A DNA stretch of 64,000 nt from Phaseolus vulgaris (taxonomy: Eukaryota; Streptophyta; Magnoliopsida; Fabales; Fabaceae): positions 32,510,175 to 32,574,174 of the forward strand of contig NC_023750.2 of NCBI RefSeq assembly GCF_000499845.2. The letters are read 5' to 3'. Position numbers and translations under genes: made by a program. The notes under the pieces were generated by a model. The model had not been told where the DNA came from, ran no database searches, and saw only the letters and a program-made list of their open reading frames with translations. Shown piece by piece: positions 54,924-64,000 of the stretch; position 1 is the first letter of the stretch, and every line of letters starts with the position of its first letter.

Positions 54924-55651
54924 TGATGTGATTCCAATAGCCACATAGAACAAGATTCTTGACACTTTGAGGAATCACCTTGAGCTGGAAAATATAGAGG
55001 CACTTTCTTAGAAGTTGGATCATGGTTCTAAGTCAAGAACTCACCAATACAAGTACCAATTCCCAAACTCATTTGGATGAACCAAATATTGTCAAATTGA
55101 ATCAACAAAGGAATTATAAAAGAGAAGACCGAACAGAATTAAACCACAAACAAATGTACCGAACAGAATTTAGAAAACCAAAACATAGGTGCTGGAAAAT
55201 TAAGGACAGCCGAACCAAAAAAATGCTCAAGAACACAAAACAACAAGAGTAATTGAAAGAGAAGAAAGGAAGGAGAAGAGAATGCTCATGAAGATGGAAG
55301 ATAGGTTGGATGATCACGCCACTAGAAGTATGGATGCTCCTAGATGAGTGTGGAAGCCGCCACTTGAGGAAACCATGGTCCTTCAAGATAAGACTAGAGT
55401 AGAAGCTCAAAAGCTCTCCAAATGCTCACTCCAATTTTGAGTATAGTTTCTTTAGATGAATTCAAATCTGAAATTTACAAGGAAGGCACCTCTATTTATA
55501 GCCTAAGGTGCTGAAAATTGAAAGCTAAAACAAATCAAAATTCCCTCCAAAACAAGCTAGAACCGGCGCTCAAAAGCAAGGCAAGGAAGGTGTGATCCTT
55601 TCCTTCACTTTGGCACCCCCTATTCTACTCCTACACCTATCTACTAATACA
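54924..55651 (-). repeat. 3' LTR of the CRM-like element
   Basis: 728 bp, minus-strand TGTATTAGTAG... to ...GGAATCACATCA. TATA box CTATAAATAGAGG on the minus strand lies near 55490-55502. The polypurine tract is at 55652-55666. Confidence 0.9.
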
Positions 55652-55666
55652 CCCCCCTAAAGCTCC
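55652..55666 (-). other. Polypurine tract of the CRM-like element
   Basis: The minus strand reads GGAGCTTTAGGGGGG up to the LTR start. Confidence 0.8.
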
Positions 55667-55717
55667 TAACTAAAACCTAAAAGATGCTATAACAAAAGAG
55701 GTTTCTAAGGTTTCCCT

Positions 55718-58700
55718 CTAAGCACCTTTAACTAAAGACACTACAAAAAGAGAAAATAAATGTCCTCTAGCTCCCAAGGCTTTGAACATGCTTCTTGTAA
55801 TCCTTTGAGGTGGACTTTGACCTCTATGGGCGTCCTCCATTTGTGCCTCCACCTCTTCTTGAGCTTGATGAGTGGCCTCCATGTTCTCTTGGGCTTGATC
55901 TCCATCATACTCCCCGAGTTGGAGAGAATTCGACCACGAATTCTGGAGACCTACAGAAAAAGGAGTTAGATCGCTGACATTAAAAGTATGACTACCTAAG
56001 AATGTATCAGGCATATCTAACTTATAAGCATTGTCATTAATCCTCTTGAGGACTTGGAAAGGTCCATCCCCTCGAGGCATTAGTTTGGACTTCCTTTGAG
56101 TAGGAAAACGATCCTTCCTCAAGTGAAGCCAAACCCAATCGCCCTCATCAAACAACAATGCTTTTCTCCTTTTATTGGCAAGTTCAGCATACTTGCCAAC
56201 CTTCTTCTCAATTCTCTTCTTGATGTCTTTATGCAAAGTTTTCACAAAAGAAGCCTTTTCATCCCCATCTTTGCACAAGACATCGTCAAGAAGGGGAATA
56301 GGAAGAAGATCAAGAGGTGTTAGGGGATTAAACCCATAGACCACCTCAAAAGGAGAATGGGAGGTGGTAGAATTTACTACTCGGTTATATGCAAACTCAA
56401 CATGGGGTAGTAAATTCTCCCACACTCTAGGATTCCCCGAAATAAAGCATCGCAATAGTTGTCCTAAAGTTCTATTCACCACCTCGGTTTGACCATCAGT
56501 TTGTGGGTGGCAAGTGGTAGAAAATAAAAGCTTAGTTCCAAGCTTGCCCCACAAGGTCTTCCAAAAGTGACTCAAGAACTTAGGATCTCTATCGGACACT
56601 ATAGACCTAGGAATCCCATGCAAGCAAACCACTTCTTGGAAGAAGAGGTTTGCAATGTGGCATGCATCATCCACTTTGTGGCAAGGAATAAAGTGAGCCA
56701 TCTTTGAAAAACGATCCACTACCACAAAAATGGAGTCCTTTCCCTTTGATGTCTTGGGTAAGCCTAAGATGAAATCCATAGATATATCTACCCAAGGCAT
56801 TGAAGGGATAGGAAGAGGAGTATAAAGACCATGGGGATGCATTTTAGATTTAGCTTTGCGGCAAGCTATGCATTTATCACACAAACTATGAACATGTTTA
56901 TGCATATGAGGCCAAAAGAAATGTTCATGCAACACATCCAAAGTTTTAGCAACCCCAAAATGTCCCATTAAGCCCCCCTCATGAGCTTCTCTAACAAGAG
57001 ATAATCTAATAGAGCATTGGGGAACACAAAGACGTTTTCCTTTAAAAAGAAAGCCATCTTGAATAAAAAAGTCTTTGTGTCCTCCCTTAAGACACTCTTG
57101 ATAGAGGAGAGAAAAATCAAGGTCATCGTGATAAAGTTCCTTAATGTGATCAAAACCAAGATATTGAGAGGTTAAAAGATTTAGCAAGGTGTATCTTCTA
57201 GAAAGAGCATCCGCAACAATATTTATTTTGCCTTGCTTGTGTTTGATCACATAAGGAAATTGCTCAATGAATTCCACCCACTTAGCATGCCTCTTGTTAA
57301 GTTTGTTTTGGCTTTTCAAATATTTAAGAGATTCATGATCACTATGTATCACAAACTCTTTGGGAAAAAGATAGTGTTGCCAAGTAAACAAAGCCCTAAC
57401 AAGTGCATATAATTCCTTATCATAGGTGGAATAGTTGAGATGACTTCCCTTCAATTTCTCACTAAAATAGGCGATGGGGTGGCCCTCTTGAAGGAGAACA
57501 GCCCCAATACCTATGCTTGAAGCATCACACTCAATCTCAAATGTCTTAGTGAAATTAGGAAGGGCCAAGATGGGAGCATTAGTCAATTTTTCTTTCAAAG
57601 TATCAAAAGCATTTTGTTGTGCTTCTCCCCAATGAAAGACCACATCCTTTTTCACTATGTCATTGAGTGGTGCGGCAATGGTACCAAAGTTTGGGACAAA
57701 TCTTCTATAGAAAGAAGCAAGCCCATGAAAACTTCGGACCTCATTCAAAGATTTCGGTGTAGGCCAATTTTGAATGGCCACCACCTTGGTTTTGTCCACA
57801 TGGACCCCTTTACAACTCACAACAAACCCTAGGAATTCTATATGATCAAGAGCAAACATACATTTAGCAAGGTTAGCATACAAATGTTCCTTCCTAAGGG
57901 TTTCCAAAACTTGCCTAACATGCAACCTATGGTCATTCAAAGATAAGCTATAAATGAGAATGTCATCAAAGTAAACCACAACAAACTTACCAATGAAAGG
58001 TCTAAGAACATGATGCATGAGGCGCATGAAGGTACTTGGTGCATTAGTTAACCCAAAAGGCATAACTAACCACTCATATAAACCAAAGTTGGTCTTAAAA
58101 GCCGTCTTCCATTCATCACCCGGTTTGATACGGATTTGATTGTAGCCGCTTTTAAGATCAATCTTTGAAAAGATTTTTGAACCATGTAATTCATCCAACA
58201 AATCATCTAGTCTAGGTATGGGATGCCTATACTTAATGGTTATGTTATTTATGGCCCTACAATCCGAACACATTCGCCATGTGCCATCCTTTTTTGGCAC
58301 TAAGATGATAGGCATAGCACAAGGACTCATGCTATCTTGCACCCACCCTTTTTCAATCAAAGCCTCAACTTGTTGGCGAATTTCCTTGGTTTCACTTGGA
58401 TTGGTCCTATATGCGGGACGATTTGGTAAAGAAGAGCCCGGTATCAAATCAATTTGGTGCTCAATCCCTCTCAAAGGTGGAAGTCCATTTGGAGGATCTT
58501 GAAACACATCTTTGAACTCTTCTACCAAATTTTCCAAGCAATGAGGACTATCAACAAGTGTTTCTATGCTAAGAGTTCTAGGGATGGCTAAAAAAAGAGG
58601 ATGATGAGCCACTATTTCCCTTTCAATGTCACGCCTAGACACAAGGAGTGTAGGCTTAGAACTCTTATCTTTTTTATCTTTTTCACTCTCCCTCTTTTTC

Positions 58701-60346
58701 TTCATGATAACTTGGTCCTCATGGACTTCTCTTGGAGAGAGAGATTTTAAAGTAACCTTGTGACCATGGAATTCAAAAGATAATTTGTTGGTAAAGCCAT
58801 CATGTAAAACTTTTCTATCAAATTGCCAAGGCCTTCCCAAAAGAACATGAGTGGCTTCCATGGGCACAACATCACATAATACCTCATCTTTGTATTTTCC
58901 AATGGAGAAATGGATGAGGACTTGTTTATTAACAATTATTTCTCCTACTTCACTAAGCCATTGTAACTTATAGGGCTTTGTATGAGAGATAGTAGGCAAT
59001 CCAAGCTTATCTACTACTCTTGTACTAGCCACATTGGCACAACTACCCCCATCCACTATCAAGGAACAAATGTTGTTTTGAATAAGACATCTTGTATGGA
59101 AAATATTTTCCCTTTGACTTTCATCAAAAGGTTGTGAAACTTGTCCAAGAAGTCTTCTCACAACTAACAAGTCCCCTTCAAGTGGACATTCGCTCTCTTC
59201 CTCACTAGATGCATGAGAATGCAATGAATGCTTTGAAGAATCCGAATCATGCTCACTAACTACAATGCCCTCATGCATGTACATACTTCGTTTGGAAGGA
59301 CAATTTGCAGCAATATGACCATAACCCATACATTTAAAGCATTTAGTGTTAGATGTTCTAGTGGGAGACTTAGGTCTAGATGTTGATGGCTTAGATTCCT
59401 TGGGTTTGAAAGAAGAATCTTTGGAAGGATGTTTAGAAAAAGAAGTTTTGTTTCTCCAAGACTTGGAGTAGTATCCATTATTGGAAGCATTTTTAAAAGA
59501 GTTTTTCTTAGCAAGTTGGGCTTCCACCTTCATTGCAAGATGAACTAAAGAGCCCAATGATGAATACTCTTGTAACTCAACAATGTCTTGGATATCCTTC
59601 CTAAGACCACTCACAAACCTAGCAACCATGGCTTCTTCACTTTCTTCTAATTCAATTTTAAGCACAAGCGTCTCAAGTTCCTTATAATATTCATCCACAT
59701 TTAGCGTGCCTTGTTGAAACCGTTGGAGTCTCAACATGAGGTCTTTCCTAAAATGTGGGGGTACAAACCTAGCGCGCATATGATCCTTTAAAGAGTTCCA
59801 AGAGTCCACGGGAGGACCCTTGTGATAGATAATGTCCTTTACAATCCCATGCCACCATTTCATGGCATAATCACTAAACTCTAGGGTGGCTAGCTTGAGC
59901 TTATGCTCATCTTGGATCTCATGGATCTCAAAAATTTGTTCACACTTAGCCTCCCAATCTAAATACACATTTGGATCACTAGAACCATTAAAACAAGGTA
60001 GTTTGACCGAAGGAAGCTTGGACTTTGCATCATGGTAGAAGCCATTGCCGTAGTGAATCCTTTCCCCTTGGTGATGATGTCTTTGTCCATGGACTTGGGG
60101 TGGAGGTCTCCTTCTCCTATGCTCATCTTCACGACCAACATCATTTGAAGAAGCTCTTGAAGATGGTCTATGAGAATGATGTCCATCATGGATAGAAGGA
60201 GATGGTCTAGATTGTTGGACCTCCATCTTTTGCATTTTTTCCTCCAACCTTCTAATTGTTCTTTGAGCTTCATGTAATTCACCAAGAATGGAAGCTTTGG
60301 AAGGAGAATTCTGCTTGTAGGATGCATCACGTGAAGATCCAGCCAT
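55718..60346 (-). CDS. gag-pol: gag-pol polyprotein of the CRM-like element, intact
   Basis: 1542 codons without a break, ATG at 60346 ([17 protein letters not shown]). Approximate order: coiled coil 20-50; Gag domain 105-290 ([20 protein letters not shown]); CCHC knuckle [14 protein letters not shown] near 340; protease [11 protein letters not shown] near 435; RT with YFDDILIYS near 815; RNase [18 protein letters not shown] near 950; integrase HHCC ([23 protein letters not shown]) near 1140 and a D,D35E core ([16 protein letters not shown]). A C-terminal tail with [13 protein letters not shown] follows. There is no classical chromodomain; RT/integrase motifs and the Met-type PBS point to the CRM lineage. 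All catalytic residues I checked are present, so this copy may be functional. Confidence 0.92.
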   Translation of the reverse strand: MAGSSRDASYKQNSPSKASILGELHEAQRTIRRLEEKMQKMEVQQSRPSPSIHDGHHSHRPSSRASSNDVGREDEHRRRRPPPQVHGQRHHHQGERIHYGNGFYHDAKSKLPSVKLPCFNGSSDPNVYLDWEAKCEQIFEIHEIQDEHKLKLATLEFSDYAMKWWHGIVKDIIYHKGPPVDSWNSLKDHMRARFVPPHFRKDLMLRLQRFQQGTLNVDEYYKELETLVLKIELEESEEAMVARFVSGLRKDIQDIVELQEYSSLGSLVHLAMKVEAQLAKKNSFKNASNNGYYSKSWRNKTSFSKHPSKDSSFKPKESKPSTSRPKSPTRTSNTKCFKCMGYGHIAANCPSKRSMYMHEGIVVSEHDSDSSKHSLHSHASSEEESECPLEGDLLVVRRLLGQVSQPFDESQRENIFHTRCLIQNNICSLIVDGGSCANVASTRVVDKLGLPTISHTKPYKLQWLSEVGEIIVNKQVLIHFSIGKYKDEVLCDVVPMEATHVLLGRPWQFDRKVLHDGFTNKLSFEFHGHKVTLKSLSPREVHEDQVIMKKKRESEKDKKDKSSKPTLLVSRRDIEREIVAHHPLFLAIPRTLSIETLVDSPHCLENLVEEFKDVFQDPPNGLPPLRGIEHQIDLIPGSSLPNRPAYRTNPSETKEIRQQVEALIEKGWVQDSMSPCAMPIILVPKKDGTWRMCSDCRAINNITIKYRHPIPRLDDLLDELHGSKIFSKIDLKSGYNQIRIKPGDEWKTAFKTNFGLYEWLVMPFGLTNAPSTFMRLMHHVLRPFIGKFVVVYFDDILIYSLSLNDHRLHVRQVLETLRKEHLYANLAKCMFALDHIEFLGFVVSCKGVHVDKTKVVAIQNWPTPKSLNEVRSFHGLASFYRRFVPNFGTIAAPLNDIVKKDVVFHWGEAQQNAFDTLKEKLTNAPILALPNFTKTFEIECDASSIGIGAVLLQEGHPIAYFSEKLKGSHLNYSTYDKELYALVRALFTWQHYLFPKEFVIHSDHESLKYLKSQNKLNKRHAKWVEFIEQFPYVIKHKQGKINIVADALSRRYTLLNLLTSQYLGFDHIKELYHDDLDFSLLYQECLKGGHKDFFIQDGFLFKGKRLCVPQCSIRLSLVREAHEGGLMGHFGVAKTLDVLHEHFFWPHMHKHVHSLCDKCIACRKAKSKMHPHGLYTPLPIPSMPWVDISMDFILGLPKTSKGKDSIFVVVDRFSKMAHFIPCHKVDDACHIANLFFQEVVCLHGIPRSIVSDRDPKFLSHFWKTLWGKLGTKLLFSTTCHPQTDGQTEVVNRTLGQLLRCFISGNPRVWENLLPHVEFAYNRVVNSTTSHSPFEVVYGFNPLTPLDLLPIPLLDDVLCKDGDEKASFVKTLHKDIKKRIEKKVGKYAELANKRRKALLFDEGDWVWLHLRKDRFPTQRKSKLMPRGDGPFQVLKRINDNAYKLDMPDTFLGSHTFNVSDLTPFSVGLQNSWSNSLQLGEYDGDQAQENMEATHQAQEEVEAQMEDAHRGQSPPQRITRSMFKALGARGHLFSLFVVSLVKGA

Positions 60347-61662
60347 TTGTAATTAAAAAACAGCAAACACACAAAACAGCAAACAAGTTAAAAATTAGCA
60401 AAATAGTGAGCTTTGCAATTGAAACTGCCGAAGTGAATTTAAGGCTGAAAAAGATATCACTCTCAAAGAAATAATGTTCTTGCTCCAATCTGATCTTGAG
60501 GCCTTGAAATCCTCAAATGAAATATGTCAAAGCAAGCACACCAATCTTAAGAGCAAACCACCACAAAACCAAAGAAACAATAAAGACAAACAAGAAAAGG
60601 TAATTGCAAAAGGAATACTATATGTAAGACAAACTCAAAGAATAAGAATGAAAGACAATCAAGAAAATAAAGAACTCAATGAGAAAAGTAGGCACACAAA
60701 AGAATACCTAAGGAAAAGCACTAGAGTAGATGAAGAAAACAAAAATTTTAGCTACTGGAAATTTTTTTTTTTTTTTTTTTATGCAAACTGTGTTTGATAT
60801 TCACTGATTTAACTGGAACGTTGTAGAGCGAACTGGATTATGAAATTTATACCACAGAAACTTCAAGATGTTAACTCAAAAATGGCACTGGAATCAATTA
60901 AAAACAGTAAGCCAATTGAGAGAAATAAATTTTTTAAAATCACTGCCAGATTACCGTATTTTTTTCGGCAGGAATGTACACTTTTTTTATTTTATTTATC
61001 ATTTTTTGTGTACTTCATATTTTTGAATGATTCTTTTTTCTATTCTTTTCTAACACTTTGAATATCTCAAATCCAGAATTTCAGAATTTTACAGTACGTA
61101 AATCAGTTGCAATAAGGAAAAACAGTAAGCACTTTTTTTCAGAAACAGAGGAATCCTAATAGGAATAAAAAACAGGATGATGAACTAGCAAAGACATAAT
61201 AGAAAATGATGTAGTGGAACTTGTATAGGTCTAGAATACAAGTATGAACTCAATTCTAAAAAGAAAATGCACAAAGGATCAACATCAATTCAGAAAATTA
61301 TATGACACCAAAGCAAGAAACAATCAAAACAATAAAAGTACTACTAGAAGTAATGACATATATGGAATAACATGACTAAGACACAACTTGACATGATTCA
61401 AAAATTAAAAGACACAACACAAATTGTAACAAATGAAAGGAAGCTTAAGGTAAACTCTAGGAAGGATAATGCCATTCCAAAAGAGCAACCATACTCATAA
61501 GAATTATGAGTGCCATAAACCTTTCCACAAACACTTGGAGCAAAAGAAAAACAGCAAGAATACTCAATTAAAATTCTAAAACAGCAACTAAAATTGCAAG
61601 AAATTAAAGAGCTCTTGAAATTAAAGTGCACACAACTCAACAATTAACAAGAATGAACCTAA
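60347..61662 (-). other. 5' leader of the CRM-like element
   Basis: AT-rich untranslated region between PBS and gag, matching 17940-19266 in reverse complement. A run of 18 T lies near 60763-60780. No gene was seen. Confidence 0.75.
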
Positions 61663-61676
61663 GACTCATGATACCA
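61663..61676 (-). other. PBS of the CRM-like element (initiator tRNA-Met type)
   Basis: The minus strand reads TGGTATCATGAGTC two bases after the LTR end at 61679. It equals the site at 17926. Confidence 0.75.
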
Positions 61677-61678
61677 CA

Positions 61679-61839
61679 TGATGTGATTCCAATAGCCACA
61701 TAGAACAAGATTCTTGACACTTTGAGGAATCACCTTGAGCTGGAAAATATAGAGGCACTTTCTTAGAAGTTGGATCATGGTTCTAAGTCAAGAACTCACC
61801 AATACAAGTACCAATTCCCAAACTCATTTGGATGAACCA
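61679..61839 (-). repeat. 5' LTR of the CRM-like element, portion before element 9
   Basis: 161 bp equal to 54924-55084. It is interrupted by TGTACCG of element 9 at 61840; the rest of this LTR should lie beyond the window. Confidence 0.88.
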
Positions 61840-63100
61840 TGTACCGTCCCGTATAAGGGCGTTGACTAAGTCAAGGTCAAAGTCAACGACTGGAAGGTCA
61901 AAGTCAACTCAAGGCGTCGCTAAGACACGGCGCTAAGGCACGGCGTCGCCTAGATGAAGGCGTCGCCTAGATGAAGGCGTCGCCTAGATGAAGGCGTCGC
62001 CTCGGTGAAGGCGTCGCCCAGGTGAAGGCGTCGCCCAGGTGAAGGCGTCGCCAGATCGAACAGTGTAAAAGCAAGGCAATCACGGTGTGGTTCCCCGATA
62101 CCCATGGGTAGGAAAGACCATGGAGGGAGCGACGTCGTCGGAAAGCCTCAAGTCCCGATAACTCGGGAAAGTGATAAAGAGAAGGAAAAGGTGGCTTCAA
62201 GGCCATAGTGATAGTACCAGTGAAGGGCAGCCTGACTCGCGAAGTACCCCTGCCGCCCCAGAGACGCCTTCGGGACAGATACGACCCAAGAGGAAGGTCA
62301 CGCCCAGGATAACCGGGTGCAGGGTGTGAGAGGAAGGCAGATACGCTCTCAGAGTAAGTGGCTAGATACTTGGGGGCATGAGTTGGCACCCAAAAAGCCA
62401 CCCCTAGCGCAGTAGCACTCCCAAACAGGAGGACCCACACGTAGAAACGTCCCCAGATGGGCAGAAACGCCCCCAGATGGGGTCATGGCGTCGTGAGGCC
62501 CTCCACGTGTATGACAGCCATGCCGGAATAGAAACACCCTCTAGTCAGGTGCCAGGTAATTAAAGATATTCAATACAGTTTCCCTTTCGAGCATTCAGGT
62601 ACTATTATGGCTCCCGAGCGTTTCAACGTCTTAAATGCGCTACGTTTCGTAATTAAGCGCTTTAATGAGTGCGTTACGTTTGAGATTAAAAGCGCTTTAA
62701 GGCGCTTTAAATGCTAGGGCAGTTTAAATAGCGCTGGGAATGTCGGAAAAAGGGTTGGAACCTTCGACAAATTTAGGAGAAACTCTCTGGTTGCTTGCCC
62801 ATGCTTGAGGACTACGTACAAGTGACTGGAGAACATTTTTGCCTGAAGGGGACAACACACACACACACATATACACAGTTTCTTTTACCACCTGCAGAGT
62901 GCCATACGCGGTGCTCAGATACGTGGGTGGACAGTTTTGGTGTTTCTTGCTGGCTGACTTGAGCGTCGGAGTGCAAACGGCCGCTAGGGCGCCTCTTTGT
63001 CCTTCTTTTTTGCAGGAATTCACAGGCAATCAGTGGGAAGGAGTCCTTAGCTGACGGTTGAGGTCGCGCACGAAGACGTCCCGGTCAACCGGACGGAACA
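61840..63100 (+). repeat. 5' LTR of element 9
   Basis: 1261 bp, TGTACCGTCCCG... to ...GGACGGAACA. Six TTGAC-type motifs lie in 61859-61912, followed by a GGCGTCGCC array (about 61915-62055). The TATA-like TTTAAATAGC lies near 62725. Confidence 0.9.
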
Positions 63101-63102
63101 TT

Positions 63103-63119
63103 TTGCGCCCACCGTGGGG
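63103..63119 (+). other. PBS of element 9 (tRNA-Lys(CTT), one change)
   Basis: TTGCGCCCACCGTGGGG has one substitution at the second base relative to the canonical site. Confidence 0.8.
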
Positions 63120-63202
63120 CACGATATAAAACATCAGTCCCATCACACAAGTTCGTGAAAATCTATCAGGTTACGGTAGTGCTGAAGGAGGTTGGAGTGA
63201 CA

Positions 63203-64000
63203 ATGGCCCCCACCAGACGAAGATCAGCGCGCGCAGCCCCCGCAGACCTATCCATGCAGCAGGTCCTGGAAATAATGAGGGGGTTGCAGCAGGACATGGC
63301 GGATTCGAAGATGGAGCAGGAGCGCATGCAGGCAGATCTTGACGCCTCGCATGAGCGCAACGAAGAGCTCCACCGCGTGAATGAGGAGTTGCGCCAGGGC
63401 CTGAGAAACGATAGGAGGCGGCCTGGGCATGACGAGGTGGAGAATCACTCCCCACCAAAGGAGTTTTCCACTCCGTTCTCGCAGGAGATCCTAGACGCAG
63501 CAATCCCGAACACGTTCGCGGGACCTAAGGCAATTTTCACTGGGATGGAGGACCCGGAGACGCACCTCGCGGCGTTCCACACGCAGATGGTCCTGATAGG
63601 CGGCTCTGATGCCGCCAAGTGCAAACTCTTCATGAGCACCCTGACCGGGATGGCTATGGACTGGTTCATCAGCCTTCCCGAGGGCCATATCACATCTTTC
63701 CGCCAGTTGTCGCGGTTATTCAGAGAACAGTATTTGGCCAACAAGGCCCCGCCGCCGGTCTCCTACGACCTGTTTGACGTGAAGCAGTATCAGGGGGAGA
63801 CCCTGAAGGAGTACATCAATCGCTTCGGGGCCCAGGTCGTGAAAGTTGGTACAACAGAGGAGCCTATGATTGTGTACGCATTTGTGAAAGGCGTATGCCC
63901 AGGGCCCTTTGGAGAATCTATTATCCGCAATCGCCCCAGGACTTTCGCCGAATTACGACGTAGGGCGGTGGAGCATATTGCTTCGGAATGGGAGGTATGT
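63203..64000 (+). CDS. gag: gag of element 9 (continues beyond the window)
   Basis: ATG at 63203 (MAPTRRRSARAAPADLSMQQ); 266 codons open to the window end. It has an N-terminal coiled coil, then the Gag domain (GMEDPETHLAAFHTQMV, MDWFISLPEGHITSF, DLFDVKQYQGETLKEY). It keeps the Gly-Ala-Gln that element 4 lost. Similarity to element 4 is very high. The rest of the polyprotein would lie outside the window. Confidence 0.87.
   Translation, partial: MAPTRRRSARAAPADLSMQQVLEIMRGLQQDMADSKMEQERMQADLDASHERNEELHRVNEELRQGLRNDRRRPGHDEVENHSPPKEFSTPFSQEILDAAIPNTFAGPKAIFTGMEDPETHLAAFHTQMVLIGGSDAAKCKLFMSTLTGMAMDWFISLPEGHITSFRQLSRLFREQYLANKAPPPVSYDLFDVKQYQGETLKEYINRFGAQVVKVGTTEEPMIVYAFVKGVCPGPFGESIIRNRPRTFAELRRRAVEHIASEWEVC

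Larger units (their letters stand above)
54924..61839 (-). mobile_element. CRM-like Ty3/gypsy chromovirus, coding-intact, 5' LTR interrupted
   Basis: Minus strand: partial 5' LTR (61839-61679), PBS, 1.3-kb leader, a single intact gag-pol frame, polypurine tract and a complete 3' LTR (55651-54924). The 161 bp common to both LTRs are identical by eye. The left flank is GGATT; the right flank is hidden behind element 9, which starts at 61840. Confidence 0.9.
61840..64000 (+). mobile_element. Element 9: 5' part of a Tat-type element
   Basis: Plus strand: complete 5' LTR, PBS and an open gag to the window end. It is inserted into the LTR of the CRM-like element with left flank AACCA. It is the same family as elements 4 and 7 and lacks visible lesions, so it is probably one of the youngest insertions. 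Confidence 0.9.

Noticed and set aside
60763..60780. Poly-T as a retrogene poly(A) tail
   Set aside because: It lies inside the leader of the CRM-like element; no retrogene body or target duplication is beside it.
1..64000. Host gene, rRNA or satellite array
   Set aside because: Every long reading frame could be assigned to a retroelement or its mirror frame, and tandem repeats are confined to LTRs and 3'UTRs.

Overview
The window is a dense mosaic of plant LTR retrotransposons; I found no host gene, rRNA gene or functional tRNA gene. Three groups are present: (i) Ty3/gypsy elements of the Tat/Ogre type, with a primer-binding site (PBS) matching the 3' end of tRNA-Lys(CTT), a gag-protease-RT-RNase H-integrase polyprotein, and a separate spliced gene on the opposite strand between pol and the 3' LTR; (ii) a CRM-like chromovirus with an initiator-Met-type PBS; (iii) one decayed SIRE-like Ty1/copia element with an extra ORF after pol. 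This fits repeat-rich heterochromatin of a dicot. The copia gag type and the repeated CGATTGTT-type motif suggest a phaseoloid legume, but that is recognition from memory, not proof.

Layout. 1-4768: element 1, a plus-strand Tat copy lacking integrase. 4769-8218: 3' part of the copia element, which element 1 entered. 8219-14561: element 2, a minus-strand Tat copy also lacking integrase. 14562-16573: chained minus-strand LTR/3'UTR pieces, including a 61-bp copy of the primer tRNA. 16574-19459: pieces of two CRM-like elements (pol 3' end, LTR, 5' leader, gag start). 19460-29620: element 3, a minus-strand Tat copy with a nearly intact 1753-codon gag-pol and an antisense coiled-coil ORF. 29621-35300: element 4, a compact plus-strand Tat derivative (gag-protease joined directly to the antisense gene). 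35301-35385: a CRM gag shard. 35386-42730: element 5, a plus-strand decayed Tat copy. 42731-43722: an inverted pol shard. 43723-49411: element 6, a plus-strand Tat copy split by a solo LTR (45253-46066) with a perfect CTTTT target duplication. 49412-53700: 3' half of element 7 (minus), including its antisense gene. 53700-54923: remnant of element 8 (minus). 54924-61839: a young CRM-like element (minus) with an intact 1542-codon polyprotein. 61840-64000: the start of element 9 (plus), inserted into the 5' LTR of that CRM element.

How the parts work together. Each autonomous ancestor would be transcribed from its LTR, primed by the stated tRNA, and use its own gag, protease, RT, RNase H and integrase. 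The antisense genes read toward pol from between pol and the 3' LTR. Nonsense codons, frameshifts, deletions and nesting show that almost all copies are dead. The best candidates for intact coding capacity are the CRM polyprotein (55718-60346), the element 3 polyprotein (23205-28466) and the visible part of element 9.

The least ordinary signals are the reverse-transcribed primer tRNA beside an LTR (14786-14846), tandem hairpin arrays with a compensatory base change in the Tat 3'UTRs (22160-22770 and 42273-42690), paired near-palindromes in the copia element, and W-box clusters next to GGCGACGCC arrays at the 5' ends of Tat LTRs.
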